This document shows positions 40,771 through 50,162 of a stretch of DNA of 64,000 nucleotides, piece by piece. Each line of letters opens with the position of its first letter. Position 1 is the first letter of the stretch. Source of the DNA: Selenomonadaceae bacterium (GTDB taxonomy: Bacteria; Bacillota; Negativicutes; Selenomonadales; Selenomonadaceae); NCBI GenBank assembly GCA_017549815.1, contig JAFYNH010000007.1, positions 62,001 to 126,000 on the forward strand. The letters run 5' to 3'. The notes below the pieces were generated by a model. That model made no database searches and had not been told where the DNA came from. It saw only the letters and a program-made list of their open reading frames with translations. The translations under genes and the position numbers were made by a program.

Positions 40771-41772
40771 TTAGCCGACCGCTCCGATTTGATTAACCGA
40801 AGTGTCAAGCATAGCGTCTTGAGTTTGAACCGCTTTGGCGTTTGTCTCGTAAAGGCGGTGATTGTGAATCAGCTCAACCATCTCGGAAACAACCGCAACA
40901 TTAGATTTTTCCAGTGAACCTTGAAGAATTTCGCCAGAGGCTGGGCGCGGTTGAAAGTCGGGATTCATTATTCTATCGCGAATATTTTGTTCAACGCCCT
41001 GCGCGACAGGCTGATTACCTTCGTTATCGTTGACAAGATAATAAAGATTATCGCCGCGCTTTTGAGTGGCGAGCCTGTGCCCAAACTCGACGAACTGAAT
41101 CTGCGCGAGGCTTTGAGTATTATCCATATCGCCGACGGCAGTCCAACGATTAGTTTGAACGTCAAGGCGCGTTTCAGTGCCCGGAATTGAAACTGTGCCG
41201 TCATTTGTTATTACAATTCGCGAATCTGGGACGTTATCGGGAATGCGAATGGGATTGCCCGCCGTATCAAGCAGATTGTAACCGCGAATATCCTGCAGAT
41301 AACCTTGACTATTTTTAAAGAACGCGCCGTTGCGAGTGTAGCGGACGCCGTTAGGAGTTTGGACGGCAAAGAATCCGTCGCCGACAATCGCCAAATCAAA
41401 GGTGTTGCCCGTTGATTCGATTGCGCCCTGCTGATAGTCAACGGCAATTTCGTCAATATAATCGCCCAAACCGAGTTCACCGATACCGGGACGATAAAAC
41501 GGATCCGCGCTGAAACCTTTTACCTGAGTAACGTCTTTTTTCGACGTGCCCAGCTCCGCCAATGTGCCGAAAGGTGCGCCGCCTACGCCCAAAATGCCGC
41601 CTTCCTCGAAGTCGTTGACGCGCTTAATCAGTATTTTATGGAATTCCTTATGAACAGCCACGTCTTTTTTATGACCGGTCGTCGCGGCGTTGGCGATATT
41701 GTTTGCGATAACGTCGGTGCGTTTCATTTCGCTCACCATGCCAGTTGCCGCCGTATAAAGTCCGCGCCACAT
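40771..41772 (-). CDS. flagellar hook-basal body protein, FlgF/FlgG family
   Basis: Rod/hook protein of 333 residues. N-terminal signature GLYTAATGMVSEMKRTDVIA then NNIANAATTGHKK, central DLAIVGDGFFAVQTPNGVRY with TRNGAF, and the C-terminal helix SNVAVVSEMVELIHNHRLYE. FlgF, FlgG and FlhO are hard to separate from sequence alone. It stands apart from the flagellar operon at the left of the window. The ATG at 41772 (MWRGLYTAATGM) fits the family start and has GGAGAGTG upstream, better than the frame start at 41790. Confidence 0.9.
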   Translation of the reverse strand: MWRGLYTAATGMVSEMKRTDVIANNIANAATTGHKKDVAVHKEFHKILIKRVNDFEEGGILGVGGAPFGTLAELGTSKKDVTQVKGFSADPFYRPGIGELGLGDYIDEIAVDYQQGAIESTGNTFDLAIVGDGFFAVQTPNGVRYTRNGAFFKNSQGYLQDIRGYNLLDTAGNPIRIPDNVPDSRIVITNDGTVSIPGTETRLDVQTNRWTAVGDMDNTQSLAQIQFVEFGHRLATQKRGDNLYYLVNDNEGNQPVAQGVEQNIRDRIMNPDFQPRPASGEILQGSLEKSNVAVVSEMVELIHNHRLYETNAKAVQTQDAMLDTSVNQIGAVG

Positions 41773-41820
41773 TTTATTATCACTCTCCAACTGTAATTTA
41801 TTGTTTCTATTTATTTTGCT

Positions 41821-42336
41821 TTAATCTGCCTCAACGCCGCCGACCTTAGTATAAATCATACCGTTTTTGCCTCGTGTAGAGGACATGAGCGATACAGATT
41901 TGACTTCCATTTCTCCGTTAGGAGGATTTTTCAGCAGTTCTTCCATATTTCTGTTGAATTCTGCACTGCGAACTAAGGTTATATGTGGAGAAAATTTTTT
42001 TCTGTCGTATGGGATACCGTTTTCCGCCAAAACTCTCCGCAGTCGTCGAACATAATTTGACATTGCATTGTTTTCTGAAATCCCAGCCCAAAAAATATCT
42101 CTGAAAGTTCCGATACCGTCAAGATTTATGGAAAATGGGGCAAAGGAAACAGAATTAATCGCTTCCAAGACGGCATTTGGATTTCCATATTCTCCTATGA
42201 ACGCCAAAGTCAAGTGAAGATTCTGAACGGGCGTGAAGTTACCGCGCACACCTGAAACTTTCCATTCAGATTGCAATTTCGTCAGAGATTGTAAAATTTC
42301 TTCGTCAAATTCTATGGCAATAAACAGCCGCATCAT
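41821..42336 (-). CDS. thpR: RNA 2',3'-cyclic phosphodiesterase ThpR
   Basis: 2H phosphoesterase; opens 2',3'-cyclic phosphate RNA ends. The two HxTx motifs are HLTLAFIGE and HITLVRSAEF. 171 residues from the ATG at 42336; a second ATG at 42333 is equally possible (AGGGA site). Start MMRLFIAIEF is typical. Confidence 0.9.
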   Translation of the reverse strand: MMRLFIAIEFDEEILQSLTKLQSEWKVSGVRGNFTPVQNLHLTLAFIGEYGNPNAVLEAINSVSFAPFSINLDGIGTFRDIFWAGISENNAMSNYVRRLRRVLAENGIPYDRKKFSPHITLVRSAEFNRNMEELLKNPPNGEMEVKSVSLMSSTRGKNGMIYTKVGGVEAD

Positions 42337-42453
42337 ATCATTCCCTTGCAATTTGTTAATGTTAAGTCGTAGATAATTAAAATCACCCTGCGCAGGATTT
42401 TAAAGCTTTGCAAAGAATTTTTCAAGGAAATATTTTTGGCGGAGGTGTTGTAA

Positions 42454-43155
42454 ATGGCTGACGAACGATTGATAGTTGCGTTGGACTTCCACACAATGGA
42501 CGACGTTAAAAAACTCGTTAATGATTTGGGCGACGCGGTGAATTTTTACAAAGTCGGCATGGAACTTTTTTATTCGGTCGGTGCGGGCGTGGTAGAGTGG
42601 CTTAAGTCGCAGGACAAGAAAATTTTTCTGGATTTAAAGCTCCACGACATACCGAACACGGTTGCGGGCGGTTTATGTTCGTTAATGAATCTCGGTGCGA
42701 ACATTTTAAACGTTCATGCGTCGGGCGGCTTTACGATGATGAAGACTGCGGCGGAGGCTCTTCGCAAAGAATCGGAACTGCGCGGCGTCGAACGTCCGAA
42801 ATTGATAGCCGTAACAATTTTGACGAGCCTAAATCAATCGGAATGGTGCGGCGCATTGAAAATTTCGGAGCAAGTGATTGAATTTGCCAAACTCGCGCAA
42901 TCGGCTGGACTTGACGGGGTTGTAGCGTCGCCTCAGGAAGCAAAATTGATTCGCGAGGCTTGCGGAGAGAAATTTTTAATCATAACGCCCGGCATAAGAC
43001 CTGCGGGAGCGGATATTAACGACCAGCAAAGAATTTCGACGCCCAAAGCGGCACTTCAAAACGGCGCGACGCATTTGGTAATCGGAAGACCGATAAGGGC
43101 GGCTGAAAATCCACGCGAGGCGGCTTTAAAAATTTTGGAGGATATAAAATCATGA
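42454..43155 (+). CDS. pyrF: orotidine 5'-phosphate decarboxylase
   Basis: Last step of UMP synthesis. The catalytic lysine motif is DLKLHDIPNTV; also LIVALDFHTMDDV and a C-terminal ITPGIRPAGADINDQQR phosphate-binding segment. Length 233 is usual. The ATG follows GGAGGTG. The stop overlaps pyrE (ATGA), so pyrF-pyrE-recN forms one unit. Confidence 0.96.
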   Translation: MADERLIVALDFHTMDDVKKLVNDLGDAVNFYKVGMELFYSVGAGVVEWLKSQDKKIFLDLKLHDIPNTVAGGLCSLMNLGANILNVHASGGFTMMKTAAEALRKESELRGVERPKLIAVTILTSLNQSEWCGALKISEQVIEFAKLAQSAGLDGVVASPQEAKLIREACGEKFLIITPGIRPAGADINDQQRISTPKAALQNGATHLVIGRPIRAAENPREAALKILEDIKS

Positions 43156-43730
43156 CAGAAAAAGAAGTTTACGACTTACTGGTTGAGACGGGCGCAATTA
43201 TGACCGGTCATTTCAGTCTTACGTCAGGCAATCACTCGGCGCACTATGTTGAGAAATTCAACGTGCTCCAGAACCCAAAAATGACCGAAAAACTTTGTAA
43301 GGCAATGGCTGAACATTTCAAAGACGCAAAAATCGAAACGGTTGTCGGTCCGATGACGGGCGGAATCATTTTGGCGCATGAAACCGGCAAAGCTTTGGGC
43401 ACGCGAGCGATTTTTACGGAGCGCGTCGATGGAAAAATGACTTTTAGGCGCGGCTTTACGTTGCATGAAGGCGAGCGCGTCTTGATTGTCGAGGATATTG
43501 TCACGACGGGCGGCTCCGTTCGCGAAGTCATTGACGTTGTAAAGCAATTTGGCGGAATTCCTGTTGCAGTGGCAATGTTGGTAGACAGGTCGGGCGGCAA
43601 AGTCAATTTCGGCGACGTTCCGAGTTTTGCGCTGTTGCATATGGACGTTGAAACTTACAAGCCCGAAGATTGTCCGCTGTGCAAAAAAGGCGTTCCGCTG
43701 ACTAAACGCGGTTCGACGGGCAAAAAATAA
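43152..43730 (+). CDS. pyrE: orotate phosphoribosyltransferase
   Basis: Makes OMP from orotate and PRPP. PRPP-binding motif RVLIVEDIVTTGGSVREV, plus SGNHSAHYVEKFN and GPMTGGIILAHETG. 192 residues. A C-terminal CPLCKKG stretch is a small extra compared with minimal PyrE but common in this group. Overlaps pyrF by 4 nt; the next gene begins at the following base. Confidence 0.95.
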   Translation: MTEKEVYDLLVETGAIMTGHFSLTSGNHSAHYVEKFNVLQNPKMTEKLCKAMAEHFKDAKIETVVGPMTGGIILAHETGKALGTRAIFTERVDGKMTFRRGFTLHEGERVLIVEDIVTTGGSVREVIDVVKQFGGIPVAVAMLVDRSGGKVNFGDVPSFALLHMDVETYKPEDCPLCKKGVPLTKRGSTGKK

Positions 43731-45359
43731 ATGCTTAAAACTTTAACGGTTGAAAATTTCGCGCTGATAGAGAATGTGACGGTGGAATTCGGAGCGGGAT
43801 TGAACATATTGACGGGCGAAACGGGCGCGGGCAAATCAATTTTGATTGATGCATTGGGCGCGGCGTTGGGAAATCGTCTTAGTGTGAATAAAATTCGCAA
43901 AGGCTTTGAATATCTGCGCGTTGCGGCTGATTTTTCGGTTGAAGGGAAGATTATAACTGTCGAGCGGAAAATTTCTCGCGCCGAAAAGAATTCGATAACT
44001 TTGGACGGCAAATTGATAACTCTGGCGGCGTTAAAAAAATTTTGCGCGGCATTTGTAGACGTTCACGGGCAGAATAAGAGTTTGGAGTTGCTTCACGAAG
44101 AAAAAATTTATTCGCTTATTGATGACGAAAAGATTTCTGCCGAGCTTAAGAATTTTCAAGGGTTATATCGCGAATTTAATACAAAAGTTCGTTCGTTGTC
44201 GAAGAAATTATCTGCGCGGGAAGAAAATCTTCAGCGATTGGATTTTTTAAGTTGGCAGGAGCAAGAAATATCTTCCGCCAATCTTAAAGCCAATGAGGAC
44301 GAGGAACTCAACGCGGAGATTAAAAAACTTTCACATGCGGAGAAAATAGCCGAACACGTTAATAAATCCGCGCAGATTTTGAACGGCGAGGACTTTGATA
44401 TATTAACGGCATTGGCGCGGGCGGAAAAGAATTTGGATATTGCGATTCGATACGATGATAAGTTAAATTCGGCGCGGCAACTTTTGGAGGACGCGGAAAT
44501 TAATCTGCGCGAGGCTTACGAGGAAATTCGGGATTATGGAGAGAGTTTGGACTTTTCGCCCGAACGATTAGACGAACTTCAAGCGCGGTCGGACGTAATT
44601 TTTAAGCTCAAGCATAAATACGGCGCGACAGTCAATGATATTTTGCAACGGCTGGAGAAAATTCGCGTCGAGATTGCTGAGGCGGAAAATTTTGATTCGG
44701 ATGTTGAGGAATTGCAGAAAAATATTTCCGAGATTGAAATTCAAACCAAACTTTGTGCGAAAGAGCTTTTGAAACTTCGTCAAGAGTCGGCAAGAACTTT
44801 AAGCGCGGCGATTGAACTTGAAATTCGGCGATTGGGAATGCCGCAAGCGCAATTTGAGATAATCGTTGAGCCTTCGGAAAGATTATCGGCACACGGCGGC
44901 GACAAAGCCGATATAAAATTTTCTGCAAACGTCGGCGAGGAAAAATTATCGTTGTCGAAAGTCGTATCGGGCGGCGAATTGTCTCGAATAGCTTTAGCAA
45001 TAAAAACAATATCGGCAGGACGCGCAGATTCGGCAGAAACAATGGTTTTTGACGAAATAGACGCGGGCTTGGGCGGCGTGACGGCAAAAACTGTAGCAGA
45101 ATCGGTTGCGAAAATTTCACGCGGTCGGCAAGTCCTCTGCATAACGCATTTACCGCAAATCGCGAGCATGGCGGATATTCATTTGCAGATAAAAAAATCG
45201 GAAGTCAATGGGCGAACAATCACGACGGTTAAGCGGCTCAATGATGAAGAGCGCGTTTTGGAAATTTCGCGCATGACTTCGGGCGAAGAATCTCTATCGG
45301 CAATAAAAAATGCCCGCGAAATGATTTCGTCGGCAGAAAAATTCAAGGAAAATATTTGA
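43731..45359 (+). CDS. recN: DNA repair protein RecN
   Basis: SMC-like ATPase for double-strand-break repair. Walker A GETGAGKSILIDALGAALG, two coiled-coil arms (about 150-370), signature VSGGELSRIALAIKT, Walker B TMVFDEIDAGLGGVTA and VLCITHLPQIA. Length 542. The ATG is adjacent to the pyrE stop, an unusual but tight coupling of pyrimidine synthesis to repair. Confidence 0.97.
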   Translation: MLKTLTVENFALIENVTVEFGAGLNILTGETGAGKSILIDALGAALGNRLSVNKIRKGFEYLRVAADFSVEGKIITVERKISRAEKNSITLDGKLITLAALKKFCAAFVDVHGQNKSLELLHEEKIYSLIDDEKISAELKNFQGLYREFNTKVRSLSKKLSAREENLQRLDFLSWQEQEISSANLKANEDEELNAEIKKLSHAEKIAEHVNKSAQILNGEDFDILTALARAEKNLDIAIRYDDKLNSARQLLEDAEINLREAYEEIRDYGESLDFSPERLDELQARSDVIFKLKHKYGATVNDILQRLEKIRVEIAEAENFDSDVEELQKNISEIEIQTKLCAKELLKLRQESARTLSAAIELEIRRLGMPQAQFEIIVEPSERLSAHGGDKADIKFSANVGEEKLSLSKVVSGGELSRIALAIKTISAGRADSAETMVFDEIDAGLGGVTAKTVAESVAKISRGRQVLCITHLPQIASMADIHLQIKKSEVNGRTITTVKRLNDEERVLEISRMTSGEESLSAIKNAREMISSAEKFKENI

Positions 45360-45389
45360 AAAATTTTTCAGTCGTAATTCAGAAACTGA

Positions 45390-45418
45390 TTGCATTTAGG
45401 TCGGCTTTGTGGCAAAAT
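45390..45418 (+). promoter_or_regulatory. promoter of the P-loop/Gls24-like gene
   Basis: TTGCAT (45390-45395), 17-bp spacer ending TGG, CAAAAT (45413-45418), 22 bp before the start. Confidence 0.45.
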
Positions 45419-45440
45419 GATTTTCGAGGAGGAGATTTTT

Positions 45441-46292
45441 ATGGACGTGATAGCACTTGTAGGACCGAGCGGCACAGGGAAAAGTCATCGGGCGTTGCAA
45501 GTAGCCCGCGAACACGCAGCCGACGCGATTATTGACGACGGGATTTTGATTAAGGACGGGCACATAATAGCGGGCGAATCAGCCAAGACCGAGAAAAGTA
45601 AAATTATGGCAGTTAGGCGAGCGATTTTTGTTTTACCGGGTCACGCTGAAGAAGTTCGCGAGGCTATTCAGAGAATCCAGCCGCATAGAATTTTAGTTAT
45701 CGGTACTTCGGAAAATATGGTTCACAAAATCGCCAAAACGCTCCGTCTCCCGTCGATTCAGCTGATTGTGCGCATTGAAGATATTGCGTCACGTTCGGAG
45801 ATTGAGGCGGCACAATTCCACCGGCTTAAAGAGGGCAAGCACATAATCCCAGTACCGACGATTGAACTAAAGCCGCATTTTTCTGGCTACTTAGTCAATC
45901 CGTTGCAATCTTTATTCAAGCAGTCGCAAGTTAAACGTCGCAAGCTCGGCGAAAAATCAATCGTGCGCCCCGTGTTCAGTTATTACGGCAAGTTGATTAT
46001 CGACGATAAAGTTATCCTGTCGATAGTCGAAAAGATTATTAAGTCGCGGGGTTTCGTCAAGACTTTAAAGAATGTCGCGGTTAAACACCTTTTGCACGGC
46101 GAAGAAGAACGCGGCTTAACAATTTCCTGCGAAGTCGTTTTAAGTTACGGGAACCACATACCGACGCTGATTAGGCAGACGCAAGGCTATATTCGCGAGG
46201 CGATAGAATTTACGACGGGAATGCTAGTTCAAGCGGTCGATATAAGCGTTAAAGCTCTGTACATTGAAGAGCCGCGCAAAAGATTTTTCTGA
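45441..46292 (+). CDS. P-loop protein with Asp23/Gls24-like C-terminal domain
   Basis: 283 residues. Walker A LVGPSGTGKSHRALQVA at the N-terminus, followed by a nucleotide-binding core (IIDDGILIKDG, RILVIGTSENMVHKIA) and a C-terminal domain (about 185-275, IDDKVILSIVEKIIKSRGFV, ISCEVVLSYGNHIPTLIRQT, QAVDISVKAL) of the Asp23/Gls24 alkaline-shock kind. Function unknown; ATPase or GTPase activity is likely. The ATG at 45441 lies 7 nt from GAGGAGGAG; the frame extends upstream but overlaps the promoter. Confidence 0.75.
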   Translation: MDVIALVGPSGTGKSHRALQVAREHAADAIIDDGILIKDGHIIAGESAKTEKSKIMAVRRAIFVLPGHAEEVREAIQRIQPHRILVIGTSENMVHKIAKTLRLPSIQLIVRIEDIASRSEIEAAQFHRLKEGKHIIPVPTIELKPHFSGYLVNPLQSLFKQSQVKRRKLGEKSIVRPVFSYYGKLIIDDKVILSIVEKIIKSRGFVKTLKNVAVKHLLHGEEERGLTISCEVVLSYGNHIPTLIRQTQGYIREAIEFTTGMLVQAVDISVKALYIEEPRKRFF

Positions 46293-46300
46293 TAAAAAAC

Positions 46301-46336
46301 AAAGCCCGAAAAAAACTTCGGGCTGATTTTTTTTTA
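46301..46336. terminator. terminator between Gls24-like and zinc-ribbon genes
   Basis: AGCCCGAA (46303-46310) / TTCGGGCT (46317-46324), then a T run; convergent genes share it. Confidence 0.8.
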
Positions 46337-46348
46337 ACGACTTAAATT

Positions 46349-46651
46349 TTATTGGAACCGTGCTCGCCGCGCAGGACGATGTTTGTTGAAACAATCACGG
46401 CAGTAAACAGGACGTTCGTTCTTTGGCTCGAACGGAACTTCGGTTTCCTTGCCGCATTCGGCGCAGGTTACTGTGAACATTTGACGGGGTTCGCCGCCGT
46501 CGCGAGTGCGTTTACGTTTGTCACGGCAGTCGCGGCAACGGACGGGCTCATTCTCGAAACCCTTTTCGGAATAAAATTCCTGTTCGCCCGCAGTGAAAGT
46601 AAATTCTTTTCCGCAGTCCTTGCAAACGAGTGTTTTGTCTTCAAAAGCCAT
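46349..46651 (-). CDS. small zinc-ribbon protein
   Basis: 100 residues with four CxxC-type pairs in two repeated halves: CKDCGKEFTFTAGEQEFYSE then CRDCRDKRK, and CAECGKETEVPF then YCRDCFNKH. It is the known CxxC zinc-ribbon family of small basic proteins (tail RPARRARFQ), thought to bind nucleic acid; function not established. ATG 46651, AAGGAG site. Confidence 0.85.
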   Translation of the reverse strand: MAFEDKTLVCKDCGKEFTFTAGEQEFYSEKGFENEPVRCRDCRDKRKRTRDGGEPRQMFTVTCAECGKETEVPFEPKNERPVYCRDCFNKHRPARRARFQ

Positions 46652-46802
46652 AAAATAAATCTCCTTACAACCTTAAAAATTCTCCTGTACAATTCGGAGC
46701 TTGCGCCCGAATCAATACGCGGGAATTATATCATGCTTTACAGAAAAAGCAAGCCGCGTAAAATTTAAAGAGACACGCCATTTAACGTGCCTCTTTGTAT
46801 TA

Positions 46803-46873
46803 AGCGGGCAATGGGAATCGAACCCACCTCTAAAGCTTGGGAAGCTCTCATTCTACCGATGAACTATGCCCGC
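46803..46873 (-). tRNA. tRNA-Gly (anticodon CCC)
   Basis: Cloverleaf on the reverse strand. Acceptor GCGGGCA / TGCCCGC, D-arm GTTCATCGGTAGAAT, anticodon loop TTCCCAA (anticodon CCC), and T-arm GTGGG TTCGATT CCCAT. Discriminator T, CCA not encoded. Confidence 0.93.
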
Positions 46874-46979
46874 GAAGGTGATGCACTTCAAATTTCAAAG
46901 ATTTATTTAGAAAACGCGCTGATTGTATCATTACATTTGGCAACCGTCAAGAAAATTTTTTCTGCGGCAGTTTTTGACG

Positions 46980-47008
46980 TTGCGTGAAAAATCCCTGCGT
47001 GTTAAAAT
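46980..47008 (+). promoter_or_regulatory. promoter of cobM-cbiG
   Basis: TTGCGT (46980-46985), 17 bp, TAAAAT (47003-47008) with the extension TGT. The 16-mer GTGTTAAAATCATTTC is repeated exactly at 51874-51889. No cobalamin riboswitch is visible between here and the start codon. Confidence 0.5.
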
Positions 47009-47049
47009 CATTTCGTGTAGAAAATTTTTTAAAAAAGGTGGTAGGAGCA

Positions 47050-47811
47050 ATGGTTCACATAGTCGGAGCGGGACCCGGCGATCCCGATTTAATCACAGTC
47101 AAAGGGCTGAGACTCCTCAAAGAAGCAGATGTCGTAATCTACGCGGGTTCTCTCGTCAACGAAGACATTTTAAACTTTTGCAGAGCCGACGCAGAAATTT
47201 ACAATTCCGCGCAGATGATGTTGGAAGAAATTATGCACGTCATAACGCTGGCGGAAAGAGCGGGCAAAACGACCGTCCGACTGCATACGGGCGACCCGTC
47301 GATTTACGGCGCGGTTCAGGAACAAATGGACGTAATGACGGAACGCGGCATAGAATTTGACGTAACGCCGGGCGTGAGTTCTTTTTTAGCGGCGGCGGCG
47401 TCCCTCAAGCAAGAATACACGATACCGGGCATAACACAGACCGTCATAATCACGCGGCGCGGCGGGCGGACTCCCGTACCCGATACCGAATCACTCAAAA
47501 AACTCGCGCAACACCAAACGACGCTTTGTATATTTTTATCGATAAATCTTTTGGACGAGATAAAGCGCGAGCTTATGTCGGCGGGCTTTAAATCTTCGAC
47601 GCCTGTTGCTGTAGTTTATAAAGCGTCATGGCCGGGCGAGGAAAAAGTTATCAAGGGGCGGCTCGATACAATCGTCAAGCAAGTTCAGGAGGCGAATATC
47701 GACCGCACGGCACTAATTATCATCGGGCATTGTTTGAATTCTGAAAATCGCCCGAAGTCCAATCTTTATTCCCCGAAATTCAGTCATATGTTCAGGCAGG
47801 CGAAATTTTAA
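47050..47811 (+). CDS. cobM: precorrin-4 / cobalt-precorrin-4 C11-methyltransferase
   Basis: SAM-dependent methyltransferase of cobalamin synthesis (CbiF in the anaerobic naming). Motifs: VHIVGAGPGDPDLITVKGLR, VVIYAGSLVNEDIL, RLHTGDPSIYGAVQEQ, VTPGVSSFLAAAASL and TVIITRRGGRTPVP. 253 residues from ATG 47050. It is followed after 1 nt by cbiG, which points to the anaerobic pathway. The rest of the pathway is elsewhere. Confidence 0.95.
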   Translation: MVHIVGAGPGDPDLITVKGLRLLKEADVVIYAGSLVNEDILNFCRADAEIYNSAQMMLEEIMHVITLAERAGKTTVRLHTGDPSIYGAVQEQMDVMTERGIEFDVTPGVSSFLAAAASLKQEYTIPGITQTVIITRRGGRTPVPDTESLKKLAQHQTTLCIFLSINLLDEIKRELMSAGFKSSTPVAVVYKASWPGEEKVIKGRLDTIVKQVQEANIDRTALIIIGHCLNSENRPKSNLYSPKFSHMFRQAKF

Positions 47812-47812
47812 A

Positions 47813-48703
47813 GTGAGAACAGCAATTATTTCATTAACGGCAAATGGGGCGCGTCTTGCCGAGAAAATTGCGGCGAAAGTCGGCGGTCAGACGTTTGCTA
47901 AGGGCAGGAATTTCAATAAGCTTGCCGATTTGGTAGGAGAAATTTTCGGCAAGTTTGACGGACTTATTTTTATCTGCGCGGCGGGAATTGTTGTGCGAAT
48001 AATTGCGCCGCATATAGTCAGCAAGCTCAGCGACCCTGCGGTTTTGGTTATCGACGAACGCGGGCAAAATGTAATCAGCCTTTTAAGCGGGCACGTCGGG
48101 CGGGCGAACGAACTCACGGTTGAAGTTGCAAAGGCGATTGAGGCTAATCCGGTTATCACGACGGCTACAGACGTTGCGGAAAAATTTTCTGTTGACGCGG
48201 TATCTTCGCGACTGGGGCTTGTTCCCGAACCCAAAGAGGCGATTAAGGCGATTAACACGGCGATTTTAAAGGGCGAAGACGTTTTTGTAACTGCGGGCGA
48301 AGTTCGATTGAATTTAATTCCGCAAAATTTAATAGCGGGCGTAGGTTGTCGGCGAGGAGCGTCTTCGCTGAAAATTTTCGAGGCAATTCAACGGGCTTGC
48401 GCAATGATTCACCAGCCGATAGAACGGGTAAAACTTTTGGCGAGTGTCGACGCTAAAAAAGACGAAATCGGGCTTACATCTTTAGCGGAAGTCATGGGAC
48501 TTGATATAAAATTTTTTCCCGTCTCCGAACTCCAAAAGAAAATCGACGAATTCAAGCTTGAAGAATCAAAATTCGTTACGCGGTCGGTAGGTGTCGGCAA
48601 TGTCTGCGAAGCGGCGGCTTTATGTTGCGTAGAAAATGCCCGCTTTGCTCTTCCAAAAACCGCTTTTAAGGGCGTGACGGTCGCTTTATTATGGGAAAAA
48701 TAA
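47813..48703 (+). CDS. cbiG: cobalt-precorrin 5A hydrolase CbiG
   Basis: Opens the C20 lactone in the anaerobic cobalamin route. N-terminal part FICAAGIVVRIIAPHIVSK and VISLLSGHVGRANEL, then C-terminal CbiG/CobE core AGVGCRRGASSLKIFEAIQ and TRSVGVGNVCEAAAL. 296 residues. Starts with GTG one base after the cobM stop. Confidence 0.95.
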   Translation: MRTAIISLTANGARLAEKIAAKVGGQTFAKGRNFNKLADLVGEIFGKFDGLIFICAAGIVVRIIAPHIVSKLSDPAVLVIDERGQNVISLLSGHVGRANELTVEVAKAIEANPVITTATDVAEKFSVDAVSSRLGLVPEPKEAIKAINTAILKGEDVFVTAGEVRLNLIPQNLIAGVGCRRGASSLKIFEAIQRACAMIHQPIERVKLLASVDAKKDEIGLTSLAEVMGLDIKFFPVSELQKKIDEFKLEESKFVTRSVGVGNVCEAAALCCVENARFALPKTAFKGVTVALLWEK

Positions 48704-48741
48704 ATTATAACCTTGTTAAAAAATTTTGGAGGATAATTTAA

Positions 48742-49212
48742 ATGGTTAAAAAAATTTTGATTGGAGTTTTGATTTTAGGTGTTTTAGGCGTAGCGGCTTT
48801 TGCTCTCTTGGGTTACGGCACTTATAAAGTCGTTGACGATGCGATTAAAGAACGCGAGCCGCAATTTCGTCAATATTTGCAAATGGATACCGACGCGCAG
48901 AATCAATACGTTTTGAATAACATTGAAGAGCTTTTGGCGAAAGCCGACCTTGATAAAGACGGCAAACCCGACGATAAAGAGCAATGGGAGAAATTTAAGC
49001 AGTTAAATTCCCAGCCCGAAATCCAAAATGCGCTGATTAATGCCGGTCGCTCCTTCCTCGCAAGCTTAATTATGCTTTCCGAGCCTATAGTCAACGATAT
49101 GACACCCGAAATTAAAAAACAATACGAAAATGAAGCCGACGAATTTGAAAAGCGTTGCGATATTTATAGCAAACTCCTTAAAGACGCAGGTTTGGACATA
49201 AAAGAAAAATAA
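48742..49212 (+). CDS. membrane-anchored protein of unknown function
   Basis: Not recognised. 156 residues: N-terminal membrane helix (KKILIGVLILGVLGVAAFAL) and a mostly helical outside part containing one EF-hand-like calcium loop (DLDKDGKPDDKEQWEKF, pattern DxDxDG). ATG 48742 with TTGGAGG. It stands alone between cbiG and a terminator. Confidence 0.7.
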   Translation: MVKKILIGVLILGVLGVAAFALLGYGTYKVVDDAIKEREPQFRQYLQMDTDAQNQYVLNNIEELLAKADLDKDGKPDDKEQWEKFKQLNSQPEIQNALINAGRSFLASLIMLSEPIVNDMTPEIKKQYENEADEFEKRCDIYSKLLKDAGLDIKEK

Positions 49213-49225
49213 TCTCGCCTAAATC

Positions 49226-49265
49226 ATTAAAAAACCCTTCCGACTTTGTGAAGGGCTTATTTTTT
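49226..49265. terminator. bidirectional terminator before the EamA gene end
   Basis: AACCCTTC / GAAGGGCTT stem with A6 and T7 runs on each side, shared by convergent genes. Confidence 0.75.
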
Positions 49266-50150
49266 TATTATCGACGGCATTATTATAGCCAACAACACCA
49301 AAATTATTCCAAACGACTCGATTATCCCGAATTTTGTCCCGAATATCGCCCAACTTATTATTACTGACGCCGCTGGCTCCGTCGTAACAGTTATCGACGC
49401 TTCCTCCGGCGTTAAATTTTTTAAGCCCGCGTTGAAACTCAAAAATGCCCCCACCGTTCCAAAAATTATTATCCAGCTCACATCAAAAAACACTTCCGAC
49501 TTAAAAAATCCCGTCCAACTACAATTTTCTATCAGCAAAAATGTAAAAATCCCGCCGATAAACATTCCCACACCCGTTAAAAAATACGGGTCTATTTTTT
49601 TAGCAAATAAATGTTTCGGATATATCGCGCTGAATGCAAATGCCGCGCCGCTCCCCAAACTCCATAATACGCAAGCCATCGGAACCAATAATTTTGTCGG
49701 ATTCCCGCCCGTTACCAATAAAAATACTCCGAGCATCGCCAAAATTACCGCCAAAATCTCTCCGACCTTCGGAAGACTTTTATTATAAAAACTTTCCCAT
49801 ATAACCACCATTGCGGGACACGCATAACAAATTACCGTTGCCGCCGCCGCTCCGCCTATTTCTATTCCCTTAAAATATGTAAACTGCATTAAAACCACGC
49901 CGATAACGCCGTAAATTATTAAATCAAGCCAGTTTCGCGGGTTTTTATTCATGATTCCCAATGTCAGACGAAATTTTTTCCTCCGAGCCGCTATTATTAT
50001 CAAAATCGCTCCGGCAATGCACATTCGGATATTTGTAAGCTCCATTGCCGTTTTTTTCGAGTGCAGAAAAAAATCTTGCACTGCGACGCCCGAACTTGCC
50101 CAAAATATCCCCGCCATTCCTACCAATATCAGCGATAAACTTCTTCCCAA
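49257..50150 (-). CDS. EamA/DMT-family transporter
   Basis: 297 residues with about ten membrane helices in two repeats (EamA repeats), e.g. GMAGIFWASSGVAVQDF and GAFLSFNAGLKNLTPEEASI. Drug/metabolite-transporter superfamily, probably an exporter of small metabolites; substrate unknown. The TTG at 50150 has AGGAGG 8 nt upstream, and the gene starts 12 nt after the ABC-3 permease, so they form an operon. Confidence 0.9.
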   Translation of the reverse strand: MGRSLSLILVGMAGIFWASSGVAVQDFFLHSKKTAMELTNIRMCIAGAILIIIAARRKKFRLTLGIMNKNPRNWLDLIIYGVIGVVLMQFTYFKGIEIGGAAAATVICYACPAMVVIWESFYNKSLPKVGEILAVILAMLGVFLLVTGGNPTKLLVPMACVLWSLGSGAAFAFSAIYPKHLFAKKIDPYFLTGVGMFIGGIFTFLLIENCSWTGFFKSEVFFDVSWIIIFGTVGAFLSFNAGLKNLTPEEASITVTTEPAASVIISWAIFGTKFGIIESFGIILVLLAIIMPSIIKK

Positions 50151-50162
50151 TTAAAAATCCTC

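Noticed and set aside
46874..47049. Cobalamin riboswitch before cobM
   Set aside because: No B12-box-like conserved core or matching stems are visible; only a promoter is supported.
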